A DNA stretch of 64,000 bases from Dyadobacter sp. SG02 (lineage in GTDB: Bacteria > Bacteroidota > Bacteroidia > Cytophagales > Spirosomataceae). The translations under genes and the position numbers were made by a program. Positions within the stretch are counted from its first letter, which is position 1. Every line of letters starts with the position of its first letter. Shown one piece after another: positions 34,781-43,858 of the stretch. The stretch spans positions 62,001 through 126,000 of the forward strand of contig NZ_FNYL01000011.1 in NCBI RefSeq assembly GCF_900109045.1, read 5' to 3'. Under the pieces are notes generated by a model. It was not told where the DNA came from, did no database searches, and saw only the letters and a program-made list of their open reading frames with translations.

Positions 34781-35133
34781 GCACTCATTCCTTCATAAAT
34801 CGCCATTGGTCCGGCAGGTAGTTTTGGTTTTTTCAAAACCCGCCGGATCGATGGCGAAAGTTTTGTTAGCTCAAAATAGGTGTTATTTGACGCATCAGGC
34901 TCGATGTGCTTCGATGACAGTAGCCTGTTCGCTGCTTCGAGTAACGCTACCGCTTGATCCCTCGTGACAGACGGGAAGTCATCCAGAAAATCGTCGAGCG
35001 AAACACCGGCTTCGAGGTGGTCAAAAAGCGTATCGATAGGCACCCTGGTTCCACTGAAAACAGGCTGCCCGCTCAATATTTCCGGGTCGATCGTAACTAT
35101 CTCTTGAATTCCCATACTTTTCTTACGCTTCAT
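34777..35133 (-). CDS. DUF433-domain protein with C-terminal extension
   Basis: A 118-residue protein if the ATG at 35133 is used; the ATG at 35115 would give 112. Residues ~10-70 are a clear DUF433 domain (IDPEILSGQPVFSGTRVPIDTLFDHLEAGVSLDDFLDDFPSV, then QAVALLEAA). This is a winged-helix-like fold usually found in ~75-residue antitoxins paired with PIN-like DUF5615 toxins. Here about 45 extra residues follow (LTKLSPSIRRVLKKPKLPAGP) and no toxin gene adjoins it. It may be an orphan regulator. Confidence 0.75.
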   Translation of the reverse strand: MKRKKSMGIQEIVTIDPEILSGQPVFSGTRVPIDTLFDHLEAGVSLDDFLDDFPSVTRDQAVALLEAANRLLSSKHIEPDASNNTYFELTKLSPSIRRVLKKPKLPAGPMAIYEGMSA

Positions 35134-35303
35134 CTTTGAAAAGGTAACAACTTTGTAGTACAAATTAATAAATTTTCGGGCGAAGCATTGCTCCAACCGC
35201 CACATTTCCCCTTCCCGCGACGTAACAGCAATATATTACCGATTAACCCCGATTGCTTTACGGCCTATGATATCAGTTTACGCATTACTTTAAACTGAAC
35301 ACT

Positions 35304-36755
35304 ATGTTAAATATCAAACGATTACATCTTCTCTATGTCCTGATTTTTGCGCTGGCGGTGGTGGGTTGTAAGGACAAGGATGTCGACCCGGCCGTCGCAA
35401 CCATCGATTCTACTACCACGGCGGATTATCCCGATATCAATAGCTGGATCTACGATGTGATGGACGATGCGTATTTCTGGTACAAAAATTTGCCGGCGAA
35501 AAGCAGCCTCGACGCCACCATCGATCCTCATGATTATTTTGAAAAACTGGTCTATCAGCGCACAACCGTCGACCGCTTTTCCATGGTTACGGAAGACTTC
35601 GACGCATTGCAGAACGAGTTCAACGGTATCAGCAAAATTTTCGGGATCAGCTATTCGCTGTCCTACATTGATAATGGCAAGTCGAACCTCGCGGCATTCC
35701 TTAACTACGTGGTGAAGGGCAGCCCGGCGGAAACGGCGGGTTTGAAACGCGGCGATATTCTGATGAAGGTCAATGGCACGCAACTGACTTCCAGCAATTA
35801 TACGTCACTGCTCAGCGCCAACGAAACGGCCACATTCACGCTGGGAGAAATTTCCGGCTCAGCCATCGTGGCGAGCAGCAAGACGGTAACCATGACCAAA
35901 GCGCAGGTTAGCGAAGATCCTGTGCTTTTCTCCACAATGATTTCAAAACCCGAGTATAATAAAACAATCGGCTACCTGGTTTACACGCAATTTGTCCCCG
36001 GCACCGACACCGACGACTCTAAATACGACAACGAGTTGCGTCAGGTTTTTGCGGATTTTAAAAGCAAGGGGGTAAATGAGCTGGTACTCGATCTCCGGTT
36101 CAATCCGGGAGGGTATATCAGCTCGGCGGAAACGCTTGCGTCACTGATCGGGACTGGCGTGTCGAGTTCCAAAATCTTTTACAAAGAGCAGTGGAACAAT
36201 AAATACACCGCTTACTGGCAAAAAATGAAGGGGCCGGATGCATTGAACTACCCTTTCCAGAATGAAGCAAATAATATAGGCAGCGCATTGAGCCGTGTGT
36301 TCGTTCTGACATCCAACGGCACGGCGTCGGCCAGCGAACTGGTTATCAATGGGTTGAAACCCTACATGAGTGTCATCAAAATCGGTGAACATACAGCAGG
36401 CAAGAACCTCTTCGGCCAACTGGTCGACGACGACCGGGGGCGCTGGAAATGGGGTATGTACATCATGCTGGGGCAGACGGCCAATGCGAACGGCGAGTCG
36501 GACTACGGTACCATCGATGGTATGACGCCCGATTACGAAGTCGAGGATTCGACGGTGCCCTACCTGCCTTTTGGTGATGAAAATGAAACGCTGCTCCGCA
36601 AAGCACTCGACATTATGGGTATCCCTGCTCCGGACGGGCAACGACTCGCCGCGACCCGGAGCGTCGACAGCTTCCGCAAAATGCTCCATGACGACCTCCA
36701 AACGAAGGAGAACCGCATGATCCGCCGCGGAAATATCAGGGCTATCCCTCAGTAA
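35304..36755 (+). CDS. S41-family C-terminal processing protease (lipoprotein)
   Basis: A 483-residue lipoprotein with signal MLNIKRLHLLYVLIFALAVVGC (lipobox ~Cys22). It has an N-terminal helical segment typical of Bacteroidota S41 peptidases (WIYDVMDDAYFWYKNLP), a PDZ domain (~120-200; GSPAETAGLKRGDILMKVNGTQL) and the S41 core. Core features are VLDLRFNPGGY, the catalytic serine within TASASE (340-345) and Lys367 in HTAGKNLFG. It probably degrades or trims proteins at the cell surface. It is monocistronic, ended by a hairpin. The sorted protein downstream is not evidently its substrate. Confidence 0.9.
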   Translation: MLNIKRLHLLYVLIFALAVVGCKDKDVDPAVATIDSTTTADYPDINSWIYDVMDDAYFWYKNLPAKSSLDATIDPHDYFEKLVYQRTTVDRFSMVTEDFDALQNEFNGISKIFGISYSLSYIDNGKSNLAAFLNYVVKGSPAETAGLKRGDILMKVNGTQLTSSNYTSLLSANETATFTLGEISGSAIVASSKTVTMTKAQVSEDPVLFSTMISKPEYNKTIGYLVYTQFVPGTDTDDSKYDNELRQVFADFKSKGVNELVLDLRFNPGGYISSAETLASLIGTGVSSSKIFYKEQWNNKYTAYWQKMKGPDALNYPFQNEANNIGSALSRVFVLTSNGTASASELVINGLKPYMSVIKIGEHTAGKNLFGQLVDDDRGRWKWGMYIMLGQTANANGESDYGTIDGMTPDYEVEDSTVPYLPFGDENETLLRKALDIMGIPAPDGQRLAATRSVDSFRKMLHDDLQTKENRMIRRGNIRAIPQ

Positions 36756-36780
36756 ACTCTCACATACATATTGTTCACTC

Positions 36781-36814
36781 GACCGGGCCTGCACTTGCGG
36801 GCCCGGTCCGTTTT
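36781..36814 (+). terminator. Terminator after S41 protease gene
   Basis: The 9-bp arms GACCGGGCC (36781-36789) and GGCCCGGTC (36800-36808) have a 10-nt loop and a CGTTTTC tail, 25 bp past the stop codon. Confidence 0.8.
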
Positions 36815-36917
36815 CAGTCCGTTCCATCAAAAAAGGAGGCGACCGGCATCCTTTTTGTTGTATTTACCTTACTTTTGAATCCCGATTTTTACTCACGTCC
36901 GGTATGAAGGCAACGAT

Positions 36918-38906
36918 ATGAAGTGGAATGCTTTACATATTCTTCTGTTAATTCTCTTTTACGTGCCGTTTGCCCAGGCGCAAAACAAGCATACTTATCG
37001 TTTCAACAACAATTTGCAAGTGGCGCAGCCCGAATGCGGGCCCGATCTGCAACTCGCGGCGTCGCTGGGTTCCTGCGCCGCGGGAACTTTGCCGGGAATA
37101 TTCGCACGGGACATGCTTCCGTGCGGCGTTCAGAGAGCTGTTTATCATAACAATCTCAACTGGGGTTTTATGTATCCCAATACCGACGGCTTTGTGGGGG
37201 AAACTTACACCATCCAGCTTTACCTGAAAGTGACCAGCTGGGGACCTACCTGGACCCGCATTATCGATTTTTCGAACGGTGCGCTCGACAATGGTATCTA
37301 TTTCAAAAATACACCGAATTCCACTGAACGCTGCCTCGATTTTTACCCTAACGGCATCCAGGGAAACTGCCCGTTTTTTGATAATTCAACCTACTACCTC
37401 CTTACATTCACGCGCGACGGCGCTACGGGCAAGGTGAGCGTGTACGTTGATAATCAACTTTTTACCGTATATAACGATACCGGGAAAAACTACGTCGGAA
37501 AAGCGGGCACGCCGATCTACATTTTCCGCGATGACCAGGTCAAAACCTGTGAATCGGGCGAAGCGAACTTCGCCTATCTCGTATTCCATAACAAGTATTT
37601 CTCCCAAACCGACGTCAACAAATCATTCTCGGAGATTTGTTTTGAAGCTAATATCAACCCCTACGCTGACTTTTCTATCTCGCCAAATCCTACCTGCGAG
37701 TTCCCCAAAAACATTGAAGTAAAATACACCGGCTCCATTCCCGCACCGGGAACGGGCTACGATTTCAAATGGGAATGGGACGGCGCTACGGTGGTATCGG
37801 GCTCGGGCATGGGGCCCTATGTTTTGAGCTGGAATTCGCCCGGAACCAAGAATGTGACGCTCACCGTCACCAGTCAGGGATGTGCCAATAAACTGGAAAA
37901 CCGCAAACAGGCCATCATCAGCAACCTGGAACTCACAACGGATGTGATCGCGGGGAATTGCGACACCGGTACGGAAGGCTCAATTGCGCTCACCCCCAAA
38001 GATGGCCTCGCACCTTATCAATATTCGATGGATTCTGTCAGCTACCAGGCTTCGAATGTATTCAAAAAGCCGGCGGGTAATTATCGGGTGTTTGTCAAAG
38101 ATGCGAACAACTGTGTGGTGGGCAAAAATGTAACACTGCAATTCACTAGTGATATCAACGTCCGCATTATGCCGGATACCACCGTTTGCGAGGGGCAGTC
38201 GGTGCAACTGATGACGGAAAGCAATGCGCAGTCTTTCAAATGGTCGCCCGAGGCCAGCCTCGATAATGCGGCCAGTCGCGAGCCTGTTGCAACGCCACCG
38301 GCAACCACTTCCTACATTGTAACGGCTACCAAAGGCTTTTGCACGCAAACCGACACTATCCGTGTCGGCGTAGCGCCGAAGATCGAAGTAAACGTTACAC
38401 CCGACGCTCTGGTCGAATACAATGTTCCTTTTCAGCTTTATGCGACGTCGCCGCAGATCACTAACTACGCCCGAACGAGATTCCTCTGGACACCGGCTAC
38501 GGGCTTAAACGACGTCAATATTCAAAGTCCCATTGCCATTTTGCAGGAAGACCAGTCCTACACCGTGGATGTAACGTCCGAGCTGGGCTGTACCGGTACA
38601 GGGACGGTAAACCTTTCCATTAAACGCCAGGAAAATATCGTCATTCCGACTGCATTTTCGCCCAACGGCGATGGCCGTAACGAGGTATTGCTACCGGTTA
38701 TCAACGGCATCGAATCGATCCGCTATTTCCGCATTTACAATCGTTGGGGACAAATCGTATTCTTCACCGACCAGCTCAATACCGGCTGGGACGGCTCTTT
38801 CAAAGGCGCAGCGGCCATTTCAGGTACTTACGTGTGGGAAATCGAAGGCGTTTCGACTAAGGGAAAGGTCATCAGCAAGCGGGGAGCTGTGATGTTGTTG
38901 CAATAA
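36918..38906 (+). CDS. Secreted protein with gliding-motility C-terminal (T9SS type B) sorting domain
   Basis: A 662-residue protein with a signal peptide (MKWNALHILLLILFYVPFAQAQ). Residues ~45-235 look like a LamG/concanavalin-type fold, ~250-335 a PKD-like domain (DFKWEWDGATVVSGSGMG), ~340-420 a SprB-like repeat (GLAPYQYSMDS), and further Ig-like segments follow. The C-terminal ~85 residues (IPTAFSPNGDGRNEVLLP, then FRIYNRWGQIVF and NTGWDGSFKG) are the CHU_C domain that directs type IX secretion. It is a likely surface adhesin or matrix protein. TACTTTTG at 36870-36877 matches a -7 element. A 5-codon frame (36904-36921) overlaps its start codon. Confidence 0.88.
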   Translation: MKWNALHILLLILFYVPFAQAQNKHTYRFNNNLQVAQPECGPDLQLAASLGSCAAGTLPGIFARDMLPCGVQRAVYHNNLNWGFMYPNTDGFVGETYTIQLYLKVTSWGPTWTRIIDFSNGALDNGIYFKNTPNSTERCLDFYPNGIQGNCPFFDNSTYYLLTFTRDGATGKVSVYVDNQLFTVYNDTGKNYVGKAGTPIYIFRDDQVKTCESGEANFAYLVFHNKYFSQTDVNKSFSEICFEANINPYADFSISPNPTCEFPKNIEVKYTGSIPAPGTGYDFKWEWDGATVVSGSGMGPYVLSWNSPGTKNVTLTVTSQGCANKLENRKQAIISNLELTTDVIAGNCDTGTEGSIALTPKDGLAPYQYSMDSVSYQASNVFKKPAGNYRVFVKDANNCVVGKNVTLQFTSDINVRIMPDTTVCEGQSVQLMTESNAQSFKWSPEASLDNAASREPVATPPATTSYIVTATKGFCTQTDTIRVGVAPKIEVNVTPDALVEYNVPFQLYATSPQITNYARTRFLWTPATGLNDVNIQSPIAILQEDQSYTVDVTSELGCTGTGTVNLSIKRQENIVIPTAFSPNGDGRNEVLLPVINGIESIRYFRIYNRWGQIVFFTDQLNTGWDGSFKGAAAISGTYVWEIEGVSTKGKVISKRGAVMLLQ

Positions 38907-38913
38907 GCGACCG

Positions 38914-38955
38914 CCGACCGCCGATACTGTTCAAGCATTGCGAATCGGCGGTCGG
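38914..38955. terminator. GC-rich hairpin between convergent genes
   Basis: A 12-bp perfect stem (CCGACCGCCGAT at 38914-38925 and its complement at 38944-38955) has an 18-nt loop and no clear T-run. It lies between the convergent stops at 38906 and 38972, so it probably helps terminate both. Confidence 0.55.
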
Positions 38956-38971
38956 TCGTCGGCGGTTATCT

Positions 38972-39961
38972 TTACCTGCTTATCCAGCTAAACTCATACG
39001 CCAGATCCGGAATGCGGGTACGGTCGGCGATTCTTCTGAGGCGTGCGGGCAGGGCCATGAGGTAATCTCTTGCTTTTTCGGCCTTTTCGTTGATATCGCG
39101 CACGGAACCGATGTTCCATTCTGTGAGCAAATCTTCGAGAATGTCGATATAATCCAGGGTCGTGTACACGCCCAGGCGTTGCGCGGCGTCAGAGAAGTGG
39201 GAGAACGTTTCACCCATTTTCATCCCCGTTTCACGCATAAAGTGTGCGGGCATCACGATCTTTTTCCTCATCATATCTTCCAAAGCCAGCATCAGCTCCG
39301 AAGGATCCACTTCCAGAATGCGGGTTACGAACGTCTTGTAGGCTTTCGCATGACGCATTTCGTCGGAAGCGATCACACCGCATATTTTCGACAAATGCGG
39401 GTTACCGAATTTCTTCGCGAGGGTAGCCGTGCGACGGTGCGAGACGTTGGTGGCAAGCTCCTGAAACGACGTGTAAATAAAGTTTCGGTAAGGGTCACGA
39501 TCGGTACCGATATCGAAACCGTCGGCGATGAGGTATTGCGTAGACACCTCCATCGCACGCATATTCACGCGGCCCGAGAGGTAAAGGTACTTGTTGAGCA
39601 GGTCGCCGTGGCGGTTTTCCTCGGCCGTCCAGGCACGCACCCACTTCACCCAGCCGGATTCCGGCTCGTCGACCTGGTTGATACCGATCACGTCCACCAG
39701 CCACGATTCGTAGGTAGGCAATGCTTCTTCGGTAATCGTATCGCCTATTAGCACAGCAATGTAGTCGTAAGGCAGATCGCGGCAGCTTTCCTGCAAAAGC
39801 TTCACTTCATGCAAAAAATTCTCTCTTGTTGCATCAGGCAGGAAGTCAGCGGGTTGCCAGTTTTCCTCGATCGGTTTAAGGTACTCGCCAATGAGCCCAT
39901 CGAGGTCTTTGCCTATATGTTTCATTACTTCAAGCCTTTCGGCTGAAAGCGTAATATCCAT
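38972..39961 (-). CDS. Acyl-ACP desaturase (soluble diiron, plant type)
   Basis: A 329-residue soluble protein of the ferritin-like fatty-acid desaturase 2 family. The diiron ligands are recognisable: Glu85 (PTYESWL), EENRHGD (114-120), Glu168 in FQELAT, and DEMRHA (200-205). It should introduce a cis double bond into an acyl chain bound to acyl carrier protein, using O2 and ferredoxin-type electrons. It contains no membrane segment, so it is unlike the integral-membrane desaturases. The divergent neighbour is an acyltransferase of phospholipid synthesis, which fits control of membrane unsaturation. Confidence 0.92.
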   Translation of the reverse strand: MDITLSAERLEVMKHIGKDLDGLIGEYLKPIEENWQPADFLPDATRENFLHEVKLLQESCRDLPYDYIAVLIGDTITEEALPTYESWLVDVIGINQVDEPESGWVKWVRAWTAEENRHGDLLNKYLYLSGRVNMRAMEVSTQYLIADGFDIGTDRDPYRNFIYTSFQELATNVSHRRTATLAKKFGNPHLSKICGVIASDEMRHAKAYKTFVTRILEVDPSELMLALEDMMRKKIVMPAHFMRETGMKMGETFSHFSDAAQRLGVYTTLDYIDILEDLLTEWNIGSVRDINEKAEKARDYLMALPARLRRIADRTRIPDLAYEFSWISR

Positions 39962-40102
39962 TTGTATTTTGATTTAAACACTATTGACTATTTTACAAAT
40001 AACGTGAATAATACGTAAGTTTTGAATGACTATTGTCATTTCACGTTTTAGAATTTGGAGTAACCAAAACAGATTTAGACTATTTTTGCAGAAAAAATAA
40101 GA

Positions 40103-40858
40103 ATGAGAAAAATCCTCGATTACGTTCTGAGTACCCTCTACCTGATCCATTTCGGCCTAACACTCTTAGTTTTCCATGTCATACAGGTCATCGCATTCAA
40201 CGTCTTCGGCAAAAAGGCGCACAAAGTGTCGGTCGACTGGCTTAATTTTTCCCTCACATTCGGGCTCTATCTGACCGGTGCTAATATCAAGCTCAAAAAC
40301 CTTGCCCAGCTGCCCGACAACCGGCCACTCATATTCGTAGCCAACCACCAGAGCAGCTACGACATTTCCCCCGTTTATTGGTACATGCGGAAATACAGCC
40401 CGCGTTTTGTTTCCAAAATAGAACTCGCCAAGGGCGTTCCCAGCATTTCGTACAACCTCCGCAAAAGCGGCGCGGCGCTTATCAACCGCAAGGACAGCAA
40501 GCAGGCAATTACGGAGATAGCGCGACTGGGCAAACTAATCCAGGACGAAAAGGCATCCGCGATTATTTTCCCCGAAGGTACCCGCACTGCGAGCGGGAGT
40601 ATGAAACAATTTCAGTCGGGCGGGGTAGCCACTTTACTGAAACGCGCCCCCGATGCGCTCATCGTTCCGGTGGCGATCGATGGCACGGGCGCAATGAACC
40701 CCAAGGGTATTTTCCCCCTGAAATCATTCTGTACGCTGAATTTCACTGTACTCCCGGGCATTGAACCGGCCGGAAGAAAGGTGGAAGAAGTACTGGCGGA
40801 AGCGCAGGAAGAAATCAGGAAGCTGATCGAGCCGGCAAGCGCTGCCGTCGGGTCCTGA
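40103..40858 (+). CDS. 1-acyl-sn-glycerol-3-phosphate acyltransferase (PlsC family)
   Basis: A 251-residue membrane-associated acyltransferase. An N-terminal hydrophobic region (residues ~8-32) anchors it. The catalytic motif is NHQSSYD (81-87; His82 and Asp87) and the glycerol-phosphate-binding motif is FPEGTR (156-161), followed by PVAIDGTG. It should acylate lysophosphatidate to phosphatidate, though lyso-ornithine lipid acyltransferases look similar. TATTTTTG at 40081-40088 matches a -7 element but would leave a very short leader. It is divergent from the desaturase gene. Confidence 0.88.
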   Translation: MRKILDYVLSTLYLIHFGLTLLVFHVIQVIAFNVFGKKAHKVSVDWLNFSLTFGLYLTGANIKLKNLAQLPDNRPLIFVANHQSSYDISPVYWYMRKYSPRFVSKIELAKGVPSISYNLRKSGAALINRKDSKQAITEIARLGKLIQDEKASAIIFPEGTRTASGSMKQFQSGGVATLLKRAPDALIVPVAIDGTGAMNPKGIFPLKSFCTLNFTVLPGIEPAGRKVEEVLAEAQEEIRKLIEPASAAVGS

Positions 40859-40985
40859 TCCCGTGATAGTGCGTTTTGGAGCTGATATCCAAGCCGTTAA
40901 GTTGTCTTAACAATCGTTAACAATCCCCATTTAAACCTCTGCCGCGCGAGGCCCTCTAACCCACAAACATTAAAACTTTTGGGTT

Positions 40986-41369
40986 ATGAAAAAGATACTT
41001 TTTGCCGCAGTGGTTCTTGCATTAGGATTCACCAATGCTTCCGCCCAATATGGTCCGCGTTACGACTACCGCAACGGCGCCAACCATGAGAGAATGTCGG
41101 ACATTAACCGACTCCAAAGAGAAGCACGACAAAATATAGCCAACGGTGTGCAGTGGGGCACGCTCACTTCCCGTGAGGCGAACATGCTCATGAACCGCTA
41201 CGAAAACATCCAGGACAAGGAGCGGCAATTCGCCCGCCATGGCCGTTTATCAAACCGCGAGGAAAGAATTCTCCGCAACGACTTGCACGAACTCATGTCG
41301 GATACGCGCCGCCTCAGCCGCGACCGCGACCGCTGGTCACGCGATGGTCGTCAGAGAGGCAGATACTAA
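40986..41369 (+). CDS. Small secreted basic protein, function unknown
   Basis: A 127-residue exported protein with signal peptide MKKILFAAVVLALGFTNASA. The mature part is helical and very rich in Arg, Asn and Asp (MSDINRLQREARQNIANG, then DTRRLSRDRDRWSRDGRQRG). The composition resembles short periplasmic helical proteins of the CpxP/heavy-metal-sensor type, but no LTxxQ motif is seen. A strong terminator follows. I do not recognise the family. Confidence 0.7.
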   Translation: MKKILFAAVVLALGFTNASAQYGPRYDYRNGANHERMSDINRLQREARQNIANGVQWGTLTSREANMLMNRYENIQDKERQFARHGRLSNREERILRNDLHELMSDTRRLSRDRDRWSRDGRQRGRY

Positions 41370-41406
41370 GATTTTAAAGGTTATAGTTGAAGGTTTAGGG
41401 TAATGC

Positions 41407-41441
41407 AAAAAGCACCGGGACGTTGGCCCGGTGCTTTTTTA
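41407..41441. terminator. Bidirectional terminator
   Basis: AAAA, then 9-bp arms AGCACCGGG (41411-41419) and CCCGGTGCT (41427-41435) with a 7-nt loop, then TTTTT. It lies between convergent genes and suits both strands. Confidence 0.88.
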
Positions 41442-41912
41442 TTCGTTTTTGAAATACCTTACCAGTTTCACATGCGATTTTTCGAACCCCTCGCGCTGGT
41501 AGAACCTGTGCGCCTGCTCGCGCGTAGCCCGCGAAGTCACTTCCATCTGGATCGCCCCCTCCCCTTTCGCGAATGCGGTCACATGCTTCATCAACGCATT
41601 CCCTACCTTTTGCGACCGGTATTCCGGCTCCACATACATTTCCTGGATCTCCGAAACCAATGCGGCGTGATGTAACAACGGCTGAATATGGCAACTCACC
41701 ATTCCGACGGGCTGGCCATCCTGTTCGGCGAGAAAATAGGTGATATTCGGGCTGGTGACGTTACGCTCGAAGGCTGCGTTGAAGCCCGGCCGGTCGAGGA
41801 CCATATTTTCGAGGCTGCATATCATTTGGTAAATAGTCTCGCGGTCGGTAGCCTCTGCGCGACGGATGGTAACGGGTGCCTGCACGTGGGTAATGGGTTG
41901 GGTGAGCGGCAC
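41439..41912 (-). CDS. GNAT-family N-acetyltransferase
   Basis: A 157-residue acetyltransferase. The acetyl-CoA-binding motif A is EIQEMYVEPEYRSQKVGNALMKHV (about residues 88-111), where the usual R-x-x-G-x-G/A is RSQKVG. The ending HRFYQREGFEKSHVKLVRYF is the typical last strand-helix-strand. The substrate is unknown; small-molecule acetylation or antibiotic modification are both possible. The lipoprotein gene lies 38 bp upstream on the same strand. Confidence 0.85.
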   Translation of the reverse strand: MPLTQPITHVQAPVTIRRAEATDRETIYQMICSLENMVLDRPGFNAAFERNVTSPNITYFLAEQDGQPVGMVSCHIQPLLHHAALVSEIQEMYVEPEYRSQKVGNALMKHVTAFAKGEGAIQMEVTSRATREQAHRFYQREGFEKSHVKLVRYFKNE

Positions 41913-41950
41913 AAATTACGCCGGGCGGCGCTTAAAGGCAAGGATATGGG

Positions 41951-42319
41951 CTATTTCTCGGGCCAGATAACCGGCCCGCGCGTATCTTCTCCGCGGACGG
42001 TGCGGGTAAATTCCTTCATTTCTTCCTGTGAGAGTTTGGAAAGGTCGAAGCGCGTACCGTCGCAACGATATACCACACAGACATAGCAGGACATATAAGT
42101 CATTGTATAATCGAAAACGACCTCATCTTTGATCTTCCCGACGGTAACCATCAGCATTTCCTCCTGCTTTTGCGTTTTTAGAGAGTCGATTTTCGCTCTA
42201 AGCCAGGGCAGATTCCGAACGGGGTCTTTTACACCACAAACATTCAAAGTCGAGGAAACGGTTTTGTCTTTACAAGAAAATATAAGTGCCAGCGAACATA
42301 AAAGCAGAAGTTTTCTCAT
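41951..42319 (-). CDS. Small lipoprotein, function unknown
   Basis: I chose the ATG at 42319, which gives a clean lipoprotein signal MRKLLLLCSLALIFSC (Cys16); the upstream in-frame ATG would bury it. The product is 122 residues. The mature part contains CGVKDPVRNLPWLRAKIDSLK, a motif I recognise from small Bacteroidota lipoproteins of unknown role, and a YMSCYVCVVYRCDG stretch with three cysteines. It is probably co-transcribed with the acetyltransferase gene. Confidence 0.7.
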   Translation of the reverse strand: MRKLLLLCSLALIFSCKDKTVSSTLNVCGVKDPVRNLPWLRAKIDSLKTQKQEEMLMVTVGKIKDEVVFDYTMTYMSCYVCVVYRCDGTRFDLSKLSQEEMKEFTRTVRGEDTRGPVIWPEK

Positions 42320-42484
42320 AGGGTTGGGAATGATAAAAGTGAATTGAAAATGAGACACGTTATTTCCAAAAACAGTTGTAACCTTATATATCCGGTTAAA
42401 TACCCTGCCCGATATTTTTATTATTTTAACAAACGGTTACAAAATTTAAATTACATTTGAAAAACCTCATCAACCCGACAAATA

Positions 42485-43858
42485 ATGAAGCAAGTTGTAC
42501 TCGCAATTGCGCTGCTCATTTCTTTTCAAAGCCGCGGTCAAATTACATTCATCAACGATAATACTTCCTGGGAATCTCTTTCAAAAACAGCCCGAAAAGA
42601 ACGAAAGCTCATCTTTATACAACTCGAAGGTCATGAATGCGAACATTGCAACGAAGTGGCTACCAAAGGTTTCAGCAGTCCGGAGTTGAAAGATATTTAC
42701 CAGAAGAATTTCATCGCCATCCGCAGCAATGTGGATACAGACAACGGCCGGAAACTGGCTGAAAAATTCCAGGTTAAGCATGCGTTGGTGTCACTCTATG
42801 TTGATACGGAAGGTAATATCCTCAACCGTTTTAACGGATCTACGAGCAATTCAAAGATATATCTGGAAAATGCACAAGTGGCGCTCGACCGAAAAGGAGG
42901 CAAACAACTGAGTGATTTTGAAAAAGAATATCAAAACGGTGAAAGGTCGGCCGGCTTTTTAAAGGCATATATTCAAAAACGCCGTGAGATTAATATGCCG
43001 ACCAACGATTTGCTGGATGAATATGTAGGCAAGTTACCGGTCGATTCCATTACCAGCTTTCAGGTGGTAAAATTCATTTATCAGCAAGGGCCCGCCATGG
43101 ATAGTCGCGCCTATAAGGTGGTTCAGGCACTTGTTCCTTATCAAATGATCGATAGTTTGTATAAATCGGTCCCATCGCACGAAGCTTCCGCATTTAACAG
43201 CGGCATTATCGGGAGTACCATGCGAAAAGCGATCGAGCAAAAGAACCCCAACCTTGCATATCAAAGCGCTTCTTTTTTACAGAATGCCTACAACAAGGAC
43301 TTCGGTAAAGGTAGACTGGCTTTTGAACGGAATATGGCGCAGTATTTTTTCGCCGTGAAAGATACGGCCTCGTATTTCCAAACCATCCGCACCCTGATCC
43401 AGCAACACCATCTGATACTGACAGTGGATTCGCTGAAAAGAATGGACACCGAAATGTTGAAAAAAAACCTGGCAAACCAGACACCGCTTGGGCCAGCCGG
43501 TGAAAAGCAGGCAGTACGCTTTGCGCCGCCGTCGCAGCATTTCCACATGGAGCTGAATGAACATGCCTGGCATTTTTACCAGATGAACAGCAATCCGCGA
43601 GACCTTGAACTTGCATTAATGTGGTCGAAACGATCGATGGAATGGCACGAAGAATTACGCCGGGATAAAAATCACCTACCGCTGGGTAACCCGGCATACA
43701 TTGACACTTACGCGCACTTACTTTACAAACTGGGCCGGAAGGACGAGGCCATTGAATGGCAAACCAAAGCCGTAGAGGCCCAAAAGGTCACCGGCATGTC
43801 GTGGGTTTCTATGGAAAAGGACCTCAATGAAATGAAGACCGGGACACTGAAATGGTAG
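42485..43858 (+). CDS. Exported thioredoxin-fold protein with helical C-terminal region
   Basis: A 457-residue exported protein (signal ~1-19). Residues ~25-130 form a thioredoxin-like domain of the DUF255/thioredoxin_7 kind, with the redox motif CEHC (Cys52, Cys55) in LEGHECEHCNEVATKGF and a cis-proline region HALVSLYVDTEGN. The remaining ~320 residues are helical and TPR-like; the end (YIDTYAHLLYKLGRKDEAIEWQTKAVEAQK) is a clear tetratricopeptide unit. It is likely a periplasmic thiol:disulfide protein with a protein-binding part. TACATTTG at 42452-42459 matches a -7 promoter element. Confidence 0.8.
   Translation: MKQVVLAIALLISFQSRGQITFINDNTSWESLSKTARKERKLIFIQLEGHECEHCNEVATKGFSSPELKDIYQKNFIAIRSNVDTDNGRKLAEKFQVKHALVSLYVDTEGNILNRFNGSTSNSKIYLENAQVALDRKGGKQLSDFEKEYQNGERSAGFLKAYIQKRREINMPTNDLLDEYVGKLPVDSITSFQVVKFIYQQGPAMDSRAYKVVQALVPYQMIDSLYKSVPSHEASAFNSGIIGSTMRKAIEQKNPNLAYQSASFLQNAYNKDFGKGRLAFERNMAQYFFAVKDTASYFQTIRTLIQQHHLILTVDSLKRMDTEMLKKNLANQTPLGPAGEKQAVRFAPPSQHFHMELNEHAWHFYQMNSNPRDLELALMWSKRSMEWHEELRRDKNHLPLGNPAYIDTYAHLLYKLGRKDEAIEWQTKAVEAQKVTGMSWVSMEKDLNEMKTGTLKW

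Noticed and set aside
38914..38955. Mobile-element terminal repeat
   Set aside because: No transposase or matching second end is near, and the position between convergent stops fits transcription termination.
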